Source of the DNA: Microcyclospora pomicola
Taxonomy: Eukaryota; Ascomycota; Dothideomycetes; Capnodiales
Direction of reading: 5' to 3'
Assembly: GCA_002786065.1 (NCBI GenBank)
Contig: NHNY01000033.1
Coordinates: 297,501-361,500, forward strand
Length of the DNA: 64,000 bases
The notes under the pieces were generated by a model, which saw nothing but the letters and a program-made list of their open reading frames with translations, did no database searches and had not been told where the DNA came from. The translations under genes were made by a program, and so were the position numbers. Of this stretch, positions 53,181 to 64,000 are shown piece after piece (position 1 is the first letter of the stretch; the number at the start of each line of letters is the position of its first letter).

Positions 53181-56100
53181 GAGATGACAGGTGATGAGAT
53201 CGACGATACCCCGGACCCCGAATACGAAACACCATTCAATCACATGAGCGTGATTTCAAGCCCTCCGTGTTTCCTCCGAGCTCGTATTGCCTTTCCTTCC
53301 ACCTTCCATTCTATTCTGATGCTCGTATACATTTCTTCCATGCAAAGCTTCTACATGGCGCCACAGACGTATCATTGTGTAGTGTCGATTCCTCATCCTC
53401 GCCCGTGAGTGTGAACTCAGCTGCCGACTATCGTCGTGCTCTTGTCCATGATCCAGGTCTATCACAGCCACGATGGTTCGTTATTCGGGCTACCAAAGCA
53501 CCGCCCGACCAGCACGGCTTGGACGAGACTGTGGCGCAGCGCCCGGCTAAAGACGCAGCTGAGACGCACGTCGGGAAGCCTGCTGAAGCTCTGGCGGGCT
53601 GGTCGAGCCGAGGGACCAGGATCATCGTTCACATGCATGTAGTGGCGTGCGTGAGACACGATACGGGACTGACAGCTGCACAATCCCGCCGATAGGTACG
53701 GATGGAAGGAGGAGGAAGGCTGCATCGTTTGTTCTTGGCAGATTAGTGCTTGGATACCCTACCTTGCACTCTACATACCTTATGTACCTGGCTGTGGTGA
53801 GTCTGGCAGGGAATCTGTACATAACTTAGCTTGGTACGATAAGCACGTGGGCGGGGCGATTGGTGAGGGAGGACAGCATATCTTTGACAGCTGAGAGATC
53901 AACCAGCGCGAAGGATGAGAAGTGAGTCAGATGATGATATGATGCTTTCTGGATGGTGCAGGGGACACTGGCCGAGGAGACTCGGAATGCATAATCCGAG
54001 CTGGAGCAGGAGAGTCTCAATGTGCGTATCATAGAAAGGGCCCGTTGGGTAGACAATGACGAGACAACATGGTTCGCGAGGTAGCGGAGAGATTGAAAGG
54101 TGATATTCACTAAAAGTGATGCTGCAGTGCAGAGGTATCATATATATGCAATAGATTATCAAAGCAGCTGTCGGAATGGACAAGCTGAGCAACGGAATTG
54201 ACGAGCCTGAGGCTACAGTCGGGTATATAAGTCGAAGTGAAGAAAGCTCCCCTCCCTTCCCTCTTCCAGTGGAGTGTCCGGCGACACCATGGTTTGTCGA
54301 GTAAGGAGGTGGCTCGAAATGAATCGCAACCGAACCAGCCGATGTGCAACATGAAGGTAGAAAGTCGTCAAATGCGGCGAGTACTGTCGACGATGCTCGT
54401 GCCCGTGCGCCAGTAAACAGATGCGGTGACGGCGGGATGAAAGGGATGGATGCTGAAGCCGACCTGCAGCATAGCGAAGAGATGGCGGCTTGGGTTCAGG
54501 CGAATGATGGCGGAGAGATGTTTGGAGTCCGAGTTTTGGCAGCCGAGCTTGCAGTGTCTGAGGTCGCCAATTTGTGGATCTGGTCGAGATCGAAGCTCAA
54601 TCGGAGTGCAGGGATTGGGATGTGTTTGTGTGAAGTCGGTGGTGCGGTCCCCTCTACGTCGAGACACCATGTAAACATGATGCTTGGTCGATTCCGATTG
54701 GATTCTGGCCGTGATAGTACATGCTTCCAGGTAGATATGGCGGTAATGCGAAAGCAATCGACGGTTTGTCGTGTTGACAATGCTGATAGTCATGGGTAAT
54801 CACAATCCATGGAGGTCGTCATGCTTGGCATTGGACATTGAAAAGCTCGAAGGTGTTGTCGAAATGCGAACAGTTTGAGGCGCATCATATGCCTCATGCC
54901 AGATCAGTTTCTAGGCACTGGAGGCAAAGGGCAGGTCGGCGGTGGGCCTGGGCAAGGAGGAAAGCTTGAGATAGGCATTGTGATTTCGTAGATCATAGAT
55001 CAACTTGAGGTAGAGAAGATCGATGGGTGGCAATGCGGTCCTTTGTACGTCGAGGGTGGAGGTGATGTAGTGGGTTGGGTGGTGATATTGAAGCGTGAGA
55101 TGTCGATGTGATGATGTGGAATATTTGATGTGAGCCGTCGGATCAGTGGAGTGAGGGATCTGATCGAAGGGAGATCGAAGCAAGGAACGAACAGCGTGTC
55201 AGGATATATAGAGACATATGTATCTCCCAGCTGGCACAGGTGACACAGGAGACATGGGTCCAAATTACGCATGATGCAAAGAACAAACGCAGGACGCTAG
55301 CTCGAACGGCGGTGAGTCCGGGAGGTGCCTGGCCAGCTGCCTGTGCCTGGGTATCGTCAGGTCCCAGGAGGACAAAGGCCGGACGCGAACAATTCTTGGA
55401 TCGAAGCTTAAAAACTCTCGCGCAGGTTTTGCGGCAACCATCATGTCACCAACAAGGCTGACCAGGGCTTGGCCCATGGGAACATGTGAGATGGGCAACG
55501 GATGGCGAGGATCCGGGCGGTTTCTGGGAGAATCATCATCTGATTCCTCTTTCTGTGCCGTGTCTGCCCAGTGACAGTGCCCGGCCAAGCAGCCTATGGA
55601 TTTATGGTGCGGATGAACCTCGTACACCATGCCGCCATGACCATGTTCTGACCAGGATCTCTCATCACATCTCCAAGATACACACCCTGTCATGTTGCTT
55701 CCACTCGCCGGTGCGAGGAGATGCTCGTATACGCAGCGATGGTATTGCAAATACTCGCCTGGTTTCGGTCGGATTTGATGTTCCGGAACACGCAGGGGTA
55801 AAGGGCGTCAACGTGCAGTGCGTGGCCAGCTGCCGGAATGTGGATCCCCACCCAGATGATCTGCCCCTTGTGAGTTCGCATGAACGCTGAAGCCACAACG
55901 ACTGCTGATCGGTAACGCCCAGGCTTTGGGTCAGCGCCGTTGGATTGCCGCGGCCGCCTGTGGCTGTCGCCCAGCTTTGCCGACGACGACACGACTAGTC
56001 AGCAGGCCACAGGGGTGTACGGTTCTCGTTGTCCGAGCATTTTCGTGCAAAAAGGCAACATGCAAACTTTTGCCCGACCTGCTTCGCCGACGTCTGCCCA

Positions 56101-58107
56101 TCAGGTGGCAAATTTGTCTTACCATTGGCACGAAATCTCGGAGGTCTGCTCATCTCGCTTCACTGCAGACAGCTCGTATGGCGTTACAGTTTCAGTAGTA
56201 CTGTATAGTCGTCCTACACATCCGCGCTCTCCAAGATCCGTCTGATTCCGGACCAGCCGGTGTTCCCACTCGCATCCTGATGCTGTAATCGCGATTCTTG
56301 TATGACTCGGTCGTCGTTGTCGTCGTCGTCATCATTGGCGTGATCCTGTCGTTGACATAATTGGTGCGCAAAGATTCTCCGTTCCTGGGATAGGACCGTC
56401 TACCAAGCTACTAGTTCTGCTATCCCACGATGACCAGGAGTCAAGGACTGACAGGAGAGGCTATCGTCAGATCGCCATTCGCGCATTCGTCTCAGGACGC
56501 ATCCTGCGGGTTCATGCATCATGCGGTCCACGTGGAGGCCTTGTAGTCTACTGCAGCTTTGCCCTGGGCTTGGCTGTGCCTGTGCCTGTGCGGCCTCTCC
56601 GAAGCTTACAGCGGCCACATCGCGGTCAACCGATCGCGATGGCGCAGTATGGCCCGCTTCCTGGCTGAAAATACCAGCAATGCCACACTCGCACCATCAG
56701 CAACGTCAACATCGAGCACAGGATACGCCTGGACAGCCACTAGCTGCGCGGCAGGAGTCTCGTCAGCCAATGCTTGCCTGAGGAGGCCGCCAGCTTACGA
56801 CCACGAGAGCGACGGTGACGTGGTGTACGGCGGTGTGAGACACGAAACACGGCAGTGCGCGAGAATTGTTCCAGAACAGAGATTTCCGTCCAACGTTCGC
56901 CATCATGCCAGATCTACCGGCATTTGCGCCTCTTCATTCATCTCCCTTTATTCTCCGTGATCTTTCGAACAAGTGATATGGGAGATGACCAGGGGAAGCG
57001 CGTGCAGTGGACTGCTGCACTGCATGCATATCATGCAGGGCGTACAATTACACGTAACGGCCCATCTGGTCGGGTCTGGAGACTGCTGTTTCAGAGTTGG
57101 GCGGCGACAGAGGCCGCCCTCCGCCCTTTTGCATCCCCAAATGGGCTTCTCCCAGGGGATGCAGGATATGCTTCCTCGTCAGCAGTTTTCTGCATCCCCA
57201 GGAACGGGAGATCTGCCGCCCCTCGAACGGGTGTCCGTCGTTACCAACGTTGGGGACCATCTAGCCAGGGGAATTGCCGAAGATTTCAAACGTTCTTCCA
57301 TGGCGGGGCACAGGGTGAGCATGCAGTAGTGGGAATCTGCGGTCAATAATCTGAGATCCTGGTTCATTGGATCCCTACCTAATCAATGGATGATGGATCA
57401 GCGCAGATGGTATGTCATCTCGTTCTAGGTGTTAGGATGGTCCCTGGTCGTGTGTTAGATTCTGGTACCTTAACGTGGTAATCGGGCGATCGGTGAGGGG
57501 ACGGGAAGTTCCTGGTGCTGGACACAAGCCTTTAAACAACGGCACCAGTGAGGATGCAGCAGGGTCGCTATACGTGACCCCAAATATTGCTACGCCTATA
57601 AAGCCCCTTTTATTACAGTGTGCCACGATCGATAAGCGACGTTGTACACGTATCGTCCTGGCTAATAAACATTGAAGCCTTACTTTCGTTAGCTTGTGAT
57701 ATAGATGAGAGAACTATAGCTTCATAAAACTTCCGCCTATAGTCCGTCCCAGTTCATCTCTAGTGCACATGACGCCAGCTGCACAGCTCCGTGCCATGGG
57801 TCGCCGGCTATTCTGGTGCGGTCTGGATGAGAGTATGTTGCATCTGGACATCTCATTGTCGCAAGCCTTGCCACTCTGGACACGATGTACACCGCATCAT
57901 ATCGCGATCGGCAGTAGCCAATGTCATCGCGAGGGTGAATGCTTCATACAGTCAACAGCGTTCTGACCAGTGAAGCGAAACTTCGTACCGGAAAATGCTT
58001 CGTTCGTGGCTTGTCAGATTGGAGTCGTCATACTTTGGTGCTTCGCAAGCAGGCCTCATGTGAGTGAAATGGATCAGTCGTGATACAGCTCTGCAGCCGA
58101 GCCTGAT
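53181..58107. other. 4.9-kb gene-poor region
   Basis: This is the longest stretch without a recognisable gene outside the transposon. Frames reach 164 codons, but they overlap on both strands and lack domains, and many lack an ATG. A TATATAAG element at about 54225 precedes a short ATG frame at 54289 interrupted by a GTAAGG donor, which could be the start of an unrecognised spliced or noncoding transcript. Short GTC/GTT runs occur near 56300. The part at 57430-57760 is AT-richer and could be an old insertion, but I see no termini. Confidence 0.4.
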
Positions 58108-58996
58108 TCATCTTTCGTCGTCATCCAATAGACCATTCTCCTGCGCAGCTTGCGTGGAAACCCATTGCTCCATCATCTGGCTTCCCCCAACGGGTGTCTG
58201 GTTCGTGGGAGCTTTCTTGCCTTTGCGCTTCACAACCAAGCAGAGAATACGGCCGTAGATGCTGAAGCCATCGTATGAAGTGTTCATGGCAAGCTTTTTC
58301 TTGTCGTCCTTGCCTTCTCCACCTTCGACAAACGCGGCAGAGTTGTCCTTCGTGGGGTTTCTCTTCTTCCGTTTAGAAACTCGTTCGCGCTGTGTCTGGA
58401 AGAATTCCTCGTCGCTCGAGCTCACGAAAAGTGCCTCATCTTCATCATCTCCTTGCGACCTGCGCTTCTCTCCGGTTTGTGCTTCAGGGACATTCTGTAT
58501 TTCTTCCACATCATCGCTATCCTCCTCTTGTAATACCCTCGGCATTCCCTCATCTTCCACGTGTATTGGGTTGTCGCGATTGTTCAGCCAACCTGTGAGC
58601 TTGTTGCCGGTCGACTTGAGCTTCGGCTTGTCCTCGAAAGATTTGTACTTCGTAAGCAACGAATGTCGTGTCGAGGTTTCGGTCAGGAATATGGTGACTT
58701 CGAAGTCCTCTACTCAATTGTCAGGATCGTGTGTCTCGGAGGCACGACCGAATTGACCAACCTTGACTCGCGACATCTTTGATACCCTTCTTCTTTTTGC
58801 CGCCTTTCTTCTTCGCATTTTCATTCTCCTCCCTCAACTTGGGCAACACTTTCGGCCGGACCTCCTCGATGATTCGCGACAGCACAGGATCGCGAGAGGA
58901 AAGCAGCCATGGTGCATCCGAGGGTTTGTCCAGGTAGATGCGCACTTCGAGGACGGAATACTTGGTGAGTCGCAGATATCGACGAATGGGTGCCAT
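58108..58996 (-). CDS. Conserved fungal protein of unknown function, basic and acidic tracts
   Basis: Two exons (58762-58996, 58108-58709) give 278 residues; the 52-nt intron has an unusual GTTGGT donor and joins DVASQ|EDFEVTIF in phase. The N-terminus MAPIRRYLRLTKYSVLEVRI followed by YLDKP, EEVRPKVLPKLREENE and a lysine tract (KKKGGKKKK) looks familiar from hypothetical proteins of other ascomycetes, as does FLTETSTRHSLL after the splice. The middle is acidic (EEDSDDVEEIQN, SSSDEEFF), followed by RKRKKRNP-like basic residues (KRKKRNPTK), a probable nuclear signal, and a late hydrophobic segment YDGFSIYGRILCLVVKR. I cannot assign a function; nuclear location is inferred. Confidence 0.78.
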
Positions 58997-59176
58997 GCTT
59001 GAGGGAGATATGGCATCGCCAACGGCACCAGGACATCGAAGATATCGTCATCAGCATGTGAACGTCCCTAGGACTGCATGTGGTTTAGCGTCACATGCTA
59101 TAGATCCTCGACTTCGAGCAACGGAATCACAAAGTCATAAGGTGGATCACGTTTATAGAACGATTACACTCCGTCA
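58997..59176. promoter_or_regulatory. Shared divergent promoter upstream of the BolA gene
   Basis: 180 bp between opposite start codons, the shortest divergent spacer in the window. No TATA box stands out. Confidence 0.45.
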
Positions 59177-59700
59177 ATGCTACGTTATATAATCCGCTCA
59201 ACGCAGACGGCCGTCCGCCGCCCGTTCTCCAGCATGTCTTCTTCACAAACCCCAATGGAGGATGCCATGAGGCAGAAAGTAAGCATATTTAGCCCCATCC
59301 GTGGCGACTTGAACCGAAGCATTGACAAGACGACACAGATCACTCAAGCATTAAGTCCAACCTCCCTCGACATCTTCAACGACTCTCACCTGCACTCACA
59401 TCACAAAGCCATGGCAGACAGCACTTCGAAGGAGACCCATTTCCGGTATGCTCGAGCCACAGTCCGAGGACGAGCCTGATAGTCCCTGGGCGAAGTTGAA
59501 TCAGCTGACGTTCTGCTTCTAGAGTGTACATAACGTCCGAAGCGTTCAAGTCGAAGATGCAACCCGCGCGCCACCGGATGGTGTATGCTTTGCTGAAGGA
59601 TGAGATGGCTGCCGAGGGCGGGATCCATGCTTTACAGTTGCGCACGAAGACCGTGGACGAAGAGGCAAAGGCGAGTGCGAAAGAAGAAGGGGCTGCGTAG
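59177..59700 (+). CDS. BolA-family protein, probably dual-localised
   Basis: Two exons (59177-59445, 59523-59700) encode 148 residues, with a 77-nt intron. The BolA domain includes LDIFNDSHLHSHHKAMADST, KETHFR|VYITSEAFKSK and RHRMVYALLKDEM; the histidine-rich stretch contains the [2Fe-2S]-related ligand of BolA-glutaredoxin complexes. The first 19 residues, MLRYIIRSTQTAVRRPFSS, look like a mitochondrial presequence. An internal ATG (MSSSQTPMEDAM) could start a cytosolic form. BolA proteins work with monothiol glutaredoxins in iron-sulfur cluster delivery. A short C-terminal extension of Ala/Glu/Lys residues follows the domain. Confidence 0.93.
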
Positions 59701-60113
59701 TGAGAGTCATTTTCATCACTTTGAGTCTTTTTAGACCGATGTAATCCCATATTTCGATATGAGCCCATCCAGCTGACTGAGCCATGTCTAATCGACAAGA
59801 CCAAAGCTCTACTATTCGACTGTTTCTGTGCATCCGCAGTAGATAACAGATCACTCTTGATGCCGAAACACTGGATACCATATCTTTGCATAGCTTCAAG
59901 TTGTCTTGGATCTAGACACCTCAGGGGTACTTGTTGAAATTAATGGCACACGCAAACGCTACATTATCCACGCCTAGACGCCTCAGTCCCCAAAGCATGA
60001 AGCAGAATATCAGAGTAATTGATGATTGCGGAGATCAAGCACGTCTCCATTGAAATGTGTTCGCATGCTTCAACTCTTGCAAAAGCCACCATCCGGTCCC
60101 AAATCGATGCTGC
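59701..60113. other. Convergent 3' region of the BolA and Rab5 genes
   Basis: 413 bp without a supported gene. Confidence 0.4.
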
Positions 60114-60961
60114 TTAGCAATTGCAGCCACCGGAACCGCCCGCTGCTGCACCGGGATCCTGTCGGTTGCCCAGATCCACGCCACCTGGTCGGCCTGCTGC
60201 GCTTCTCATGCCGCGCTGGCTCGCTTGTTCGATGGGCAATTTCTTGGCGATCGCGCTGAACAGCTCTTTGACGTTCTCGGCGGTCTTTGCGGAAGTCTCG
60301 AAGAACAGAAGGTTTGCTTCCCTTGCGTAGGCTTCGGCATCGGCCACAGACACAGCACGCTTGTCTGGCTGCTCGGCGACCAAATCGGCCTTGTTCCCTG
60401 CGAGTGCGATGATGATGTTCTCGTTGGCCTGTCGTTGCAACTCCTTCACCCACGCTTTCGCCTTGTCTAATGAGCTCTGCGAACGTGTTAGTGAAATATT
60501 TCGACTGCCTCTACATCGTTCCTCTCTTCAACTCACAGCTTGTGTGATGTCGTATACAACTACGGCGCAATTCGCGTTCCTGTAGTACATCGGCGCAAGC
60601 GACTTGTATCGCTCTTGACCAGCGGTGTCCCAGATCTCAAACTTCACAGTGGTCTGTTCATCGAGCGCGATGGTCTGGGTGAGAAATGCGGCGCCGATGG
60701 TGGATTCTCTGTAGTCGTCAAATTGGTCCTAGCGAGCAGGTCAGTGTCCATGATTTGCGACTGATCGCGAATGCTTATCGTACCTTGACAAACCGAAGGA
60801 CGAGTGAGCTCTTTCCGACGGCAGATTCTCCTAGATCATAGCATCAGCAGCTGGTCCCACACGACGGAGCCATAGAACCGATGCATACCTAACAGTACGA
60901 GCTTGAACTGTGCAAATCGTGCACCGCCAGGTCTTGCGCCTTGTTGCATCCGTGCCGCCAT
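60114..60961 (-). CDS. Rab5-type small GTPase (Ypt5/Vps21 group)
   Basis: Exons 60889-60961, 60784-60830, 60537-60728 and 60114-60476 encode 224 residues, with introns of 58, 55 and 60 nt. G1 is GESAVGKSS, the switch I region contains [15 protein letters not shown]3 is WDTAGQE followed by [14 protein letters not shown]4 is NKAD and G5 ETSAK. The TIGAAF effector loop and SLAPMYYR are Rab5 hallmarks. The C-terminus GGSGGCNC carries two cysteines for geranylgeranylation. The product organises early endosome fusion. G4 is NKAD where Rab5 usually has NKLD or NKVD, a tolerated change. Divergent from SAC1, another endomembrane gene. Confidence 0.95.
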
Positions 60962-61301
60962 GTCAAGCTATCGTGGCCGCTGCTTCGCGACGCTCCTTGG
61001 TATCGTACTTCGACCGCTGGAGTGGCGGTGATGTGTGATCTGTCGAGCAAGGTATGGTGCTTGCTCCTCTGCCGTTGACTCTGGTGGGGTTGTGTGATTG
61101 TAGGGTGCGTGTAGATTGTTGTCTCGGTGATTCAAATGCAGTACTGTAGCCTTGGAGACAGCAGCCTCCAACGGCGCTTGATCTCATTGTCTTGGCAGCG
61201 GCAACGTCACACGCGCTCTCGCCCAAGTGTCAGACATCTACACTCTCACGCTGTAGAGATCCGCAGCCACCGCACGTTATTCGAATTGCAGAAGCTACTG
61301 C
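60962..61301. promoter_or_regulatory. Shared divergent promoter of the Rab5 gene and SAC1
   Basis: 340 bp between start codons of two endomembrane genes. No TATA box stands out. Confidence 0.45.
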
Positions 61302-63501
61302 ATGATGAGTGCAGTACTCCCTTTCCGGGACATCAATGTGCACGCGTCTTCAACATACCTCGCCTTCTCCTCGCCATCCTCCCCCAATGCGCCAACGCTG
61401 GTGATAGATCGCCCAACGGGAGATCTAAGACTCAACGATGGCAAGCTCACAGGCGGGCATAGAGTGTCAAGTATCTCAGGGATCCTGGGCATCATCAAGC
61501 TGCGGTTAGGTGTGCTTACACTTCATGATTGCATCCCCTGAAAACCCCGTACTAACAAACAACATCAGATAGCTATGTCATCGTGATCACGAAGTCACGA
61601 GCTGTTGGTCGCATCAAGGGTCATCAAGTCTACAAGGTGCTTTCGACTGAGTTTATGCCACTCCGGGAACGCCAAGTGCGCGATGCCGATGAGGATACAT
61701 ATTTGACTTACCTGAAGGACCTAATCAAGACTGGTCCGATGTACTTCTCATACTCCTTCGACCTCACCAACAGCTTTCAACGACAGGCTCAGAGCGACTC
61801 ACGTTACCCGATGTGGCAGCGGGCTGATGACCGCTTCTTCTGGAACCGCTTCGTGTCTACCTCACTGATCGAGTTTCGCGAAGGCAAAGCATTCGGGCGA
61901 ATGTCCTCAGGGCCTCAGCATGGTGTCGATCCTTACATCCTTCCTGTTGTCTTCGGAATGATGAGCATCACCAACACATCCATCAAAGGTAATGCGCTCA
62001 CATTTGTGCTCATTACGCGTCGTTCCCGACACCGGGCCGGGACGCGATACTTATCTCGTGGAATCGACGAACAAGGACATGTCTCGAATTTCAACGAGAC
62101 CGAGCAAGCCATCATTCTGAACGATAGCGCGTCGAGTGGTATGACAAGTTATGCCGGTGACGCTGGATTCAAGAATGATAAACCAGCCGGTGGCAAAGAA
62201 ACGCAGGTTTTGGCCTATGTTGAGACTCGCGGTAGTGTACCTGTGTTCTGGGCAGAGATCAACACGCTACACTACACCCCGAAGCTGCAAATTCGAGGTG
62301 TTGAGACGGCTGCGCATGCAGCCATGAAACATTTTGACGAACAGATCCAGCTATACGGCGAGAATTACATGGTCAACCTCGTCAACCAGAAAGGACGTGA
62401 GATGAGGGTCAAAGAAGCTTACGAAGAAATGGTGAAGCTGCTGCAGACATCTCCCCAAGAAGCGGGTGCGGCCGATCGAAAGACGATCGAGAAATTCAAT
62501 GTGATCGATTCTGCCGACAAACGTGGCTGGTACGACCATTTGCATTATGTGTACTTTGACTTTCACAATGAGACCAAAGGTCTCAAGTGGCATCGAGCCC
62601 AGCTCCTCCTTGACCAGTTGAAGGACGGTCTTACTGCTGGAGGATATTTCCATGGTATCGACATGCCGTCAGGTGGCGTTGACATGCGCCGCAAGCAGAC
62701 CGCTGTTGTGCGAACAAACTGTATGGACTGTTTGGACCGAACCAATGTGGTGCAGTCGATGTTGGGACGATGGACGTTGACACGCATGCTCATCGACCTT
62801 GGTCTGCTACGACCAGGCGAAAGTGCTCAAGATGACCAAGCGTTCGAGAACCTGTTCCGGAATGTATGGGCTGACAATGCCGATGTCGTCTCGCGATCGT
62901 ACTCTGGTACGGGCGCGCTCAAGACTGACTTTACCCGTACTGGCAACCGCACTCGCGCCGGTGCGCTCCAAGATCTCAATAATAGTATTACACGATATGT
63001 GCGCAACAATTTCGCCGACGGTCCCAGACAGGATGGTTTTGACCTCTTCTTGGGTGCATATACCCCCGAATCAACTGGCATAGGATCGCAACAGCAGTTC
63101 GTTGACAGGCGTCCGCTCATCGTGCAGGCTGTGCCGTACGTGCTTGGCTTTTGCGCTTTCTTCATTGCCGTCAGCCTGGGCACAAGTCAGTTGCCCAACT
63201 CGACCATCTGGCCGCTCAGATTGTTCACGGTCTTTTGTATGGGCGTGGCTGGATATGCGGGACGCTTCATGTGGACATATGGCGCGTTATATGTAAGTGA
63301 AATTCATCAGTACCCAGAAGCGTTTGCTAATCCTGGCAGGTCAACTGGCCGAAGCTCAACACTCCGCAATGGGCTGTGGAAGCATACCAGGATACACTCG
63401 ACAAAGTTCACAAGGATCCTGTTGTAGGGGGCCTCGTCGGTGGGATGGGTCGAGAGTCACGTCTGGGTCATCTCGAAGAGGGCAAGAAGCGACGTGAATA
63501 G
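61302..63501 (+). CDS. SAC1: Phosphoinositide phosphatase Sac1
   Basis: Exons 61302-61509, 61569-63292 and 63340-63501 give 697 residues, with introns of 59 and 47 nt. The N-terminal SAC domain starts with VLPFRDINVHASSTYLAF and includes GILGIIKLRL|DSYVIVITK. The catalytic Cx5R motif is RTNCMDCLDRTNVVQ. Two membrane helices near the C-terminus (VPYVLGFCAFFIAVSLGTSQ and RLFTVFCMGVAGYAGRFMW) place it in the ER/Golgi membrane with the phosphatase in the cytosol. The tail ends EEGKKRRE, basic as in ER-retrieved Sac1. It removes the 4-phosphate of PI4P and drives lipid exchange at contact sites. The second ATG (MSAVLPF) is an equivalent start. Confidence 0.95.
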
Positions 63502-64000
63502 AATCGACGATCACAATAATTCTAATTTGCGCAGCGGGAAAGTCATCAGGTCTTCAAAGATGCGATCTGGGCCTGTTTTTCTGCTACCGGCAGTGGTGCC
63601 ATGGTGTGTCCGCCTTATAATAAGTATCACTCTCGTTTGCAGCCTGAAGTATGCGAACAGCACATAGCCTACGCTGACCATTTCTTACATACCTAAGTCC
63701 AACTGGCAGTCATGTCTAGTTTTTCATGCTCGTAAATGTTCTCGTTCGCTCGCGATATCGCGACCGAAATCACCACATCACCTTCACAGTTCAAACCCGT
63801 CAGACAAATGCCATGGTTAATTTATGTGGATCTGGGACACGATAGGAAGTATGCCCTCGAACTGCAGGTGCCATGCGGAACAGAAAGCATAATTCGACTT
63901 CATGCTTTTGAGTCTTATGCATCGCAACAAGTACCTAGTATGTGATGATGAGTTAACACACGTGCTCGTGCCAGTATGTTAGCTTATGGCACATCTGCTA
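63502..64000. other. SAC1 downstream region to window end
   Basis: 499 bp without a supported gene. A 69-codon plus frame at 63736-63945 has no recognisable feature. Confidence 0.4.

Noticed and set aside
57430-57760. Possible solo LTR or old transposon fragment
   Set aside because: TGTTAG-like starts and AT-richer sequence drew attention, but I found no matching end, duplication or coding trace, so I do not call it.

Overview
The window looks like nuclear DNA of a filamentous ascomycete, most likely a dothideomycete (class inferred, not proven). Genes are dense and on both strands. Most introns are 50-80 nt with GT..AG ends and CTAAC-like branch points. The gene families are typical of moulds: a fungal opsin, a Clr5-domain protein, a spherulin-4 protein, Afi1/MesA, and Rcf1.

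Positions 553-10229 hold one DNA transposon of about 9.7 kb. It has a direct target duplication (ACGCAT at 547-552 and 10230-10235), terminal inverted repeats of about 190 bp, and 10-bp-periodic arrays of a CTCCTGCAAA-type motif that point inward from both ends. It carries three genes: a RecQ-like SF2 helicase (1522-4302, +), a small cysteine-cluster protein (5264-6243, +), and a DUF6589-type putative transposase (6601-9917, -). I found no frameshift in any of them. By my reading they carry about 32 premature stops, every one TAG or TAA, while all three natural terminators are TGA. This is what CpA-to-TpA mutation (RIP-like) would leave on a young insertion. The gene set recalls AcademH elements, but that assignment is from memory.

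Positions 10900-24800 are an accessory stretch. It holds a proton-pump-type opsin, a broken kinase-like gene, an MFS sugar transporter with an 8-nt microexon next to an SMP-30/gluconolactonase gene, an unrecognised membrane-anchored protein, a secreted glutaminyl cyclase, and a mitochondrial membrane protein.

Positions 25200-64000 are mostly housekeeping genes: FACT subunit Pob3, a Clr5-domain protein, a coiled-coil protein, an EF-hand protein, Afi1, Rcf1, threonine dehydratase, spherulin-4, a Bcs1-like AAA ATPase, an ER-type FKBP, Srs2 helicase, mitoribosomal Pet123, GTPase Nog2, an unknown basic protein, BolA, Rab5 and Sac1. Seven head-to-head pairs share short intergenic promoters of 180-370 bp. 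A gene-poor stretch of 4.9 kb lies at 53181-58107. Exon boundaries were read by eye from splice signals, reading phase and protein continuity. No transcript evidence was available.
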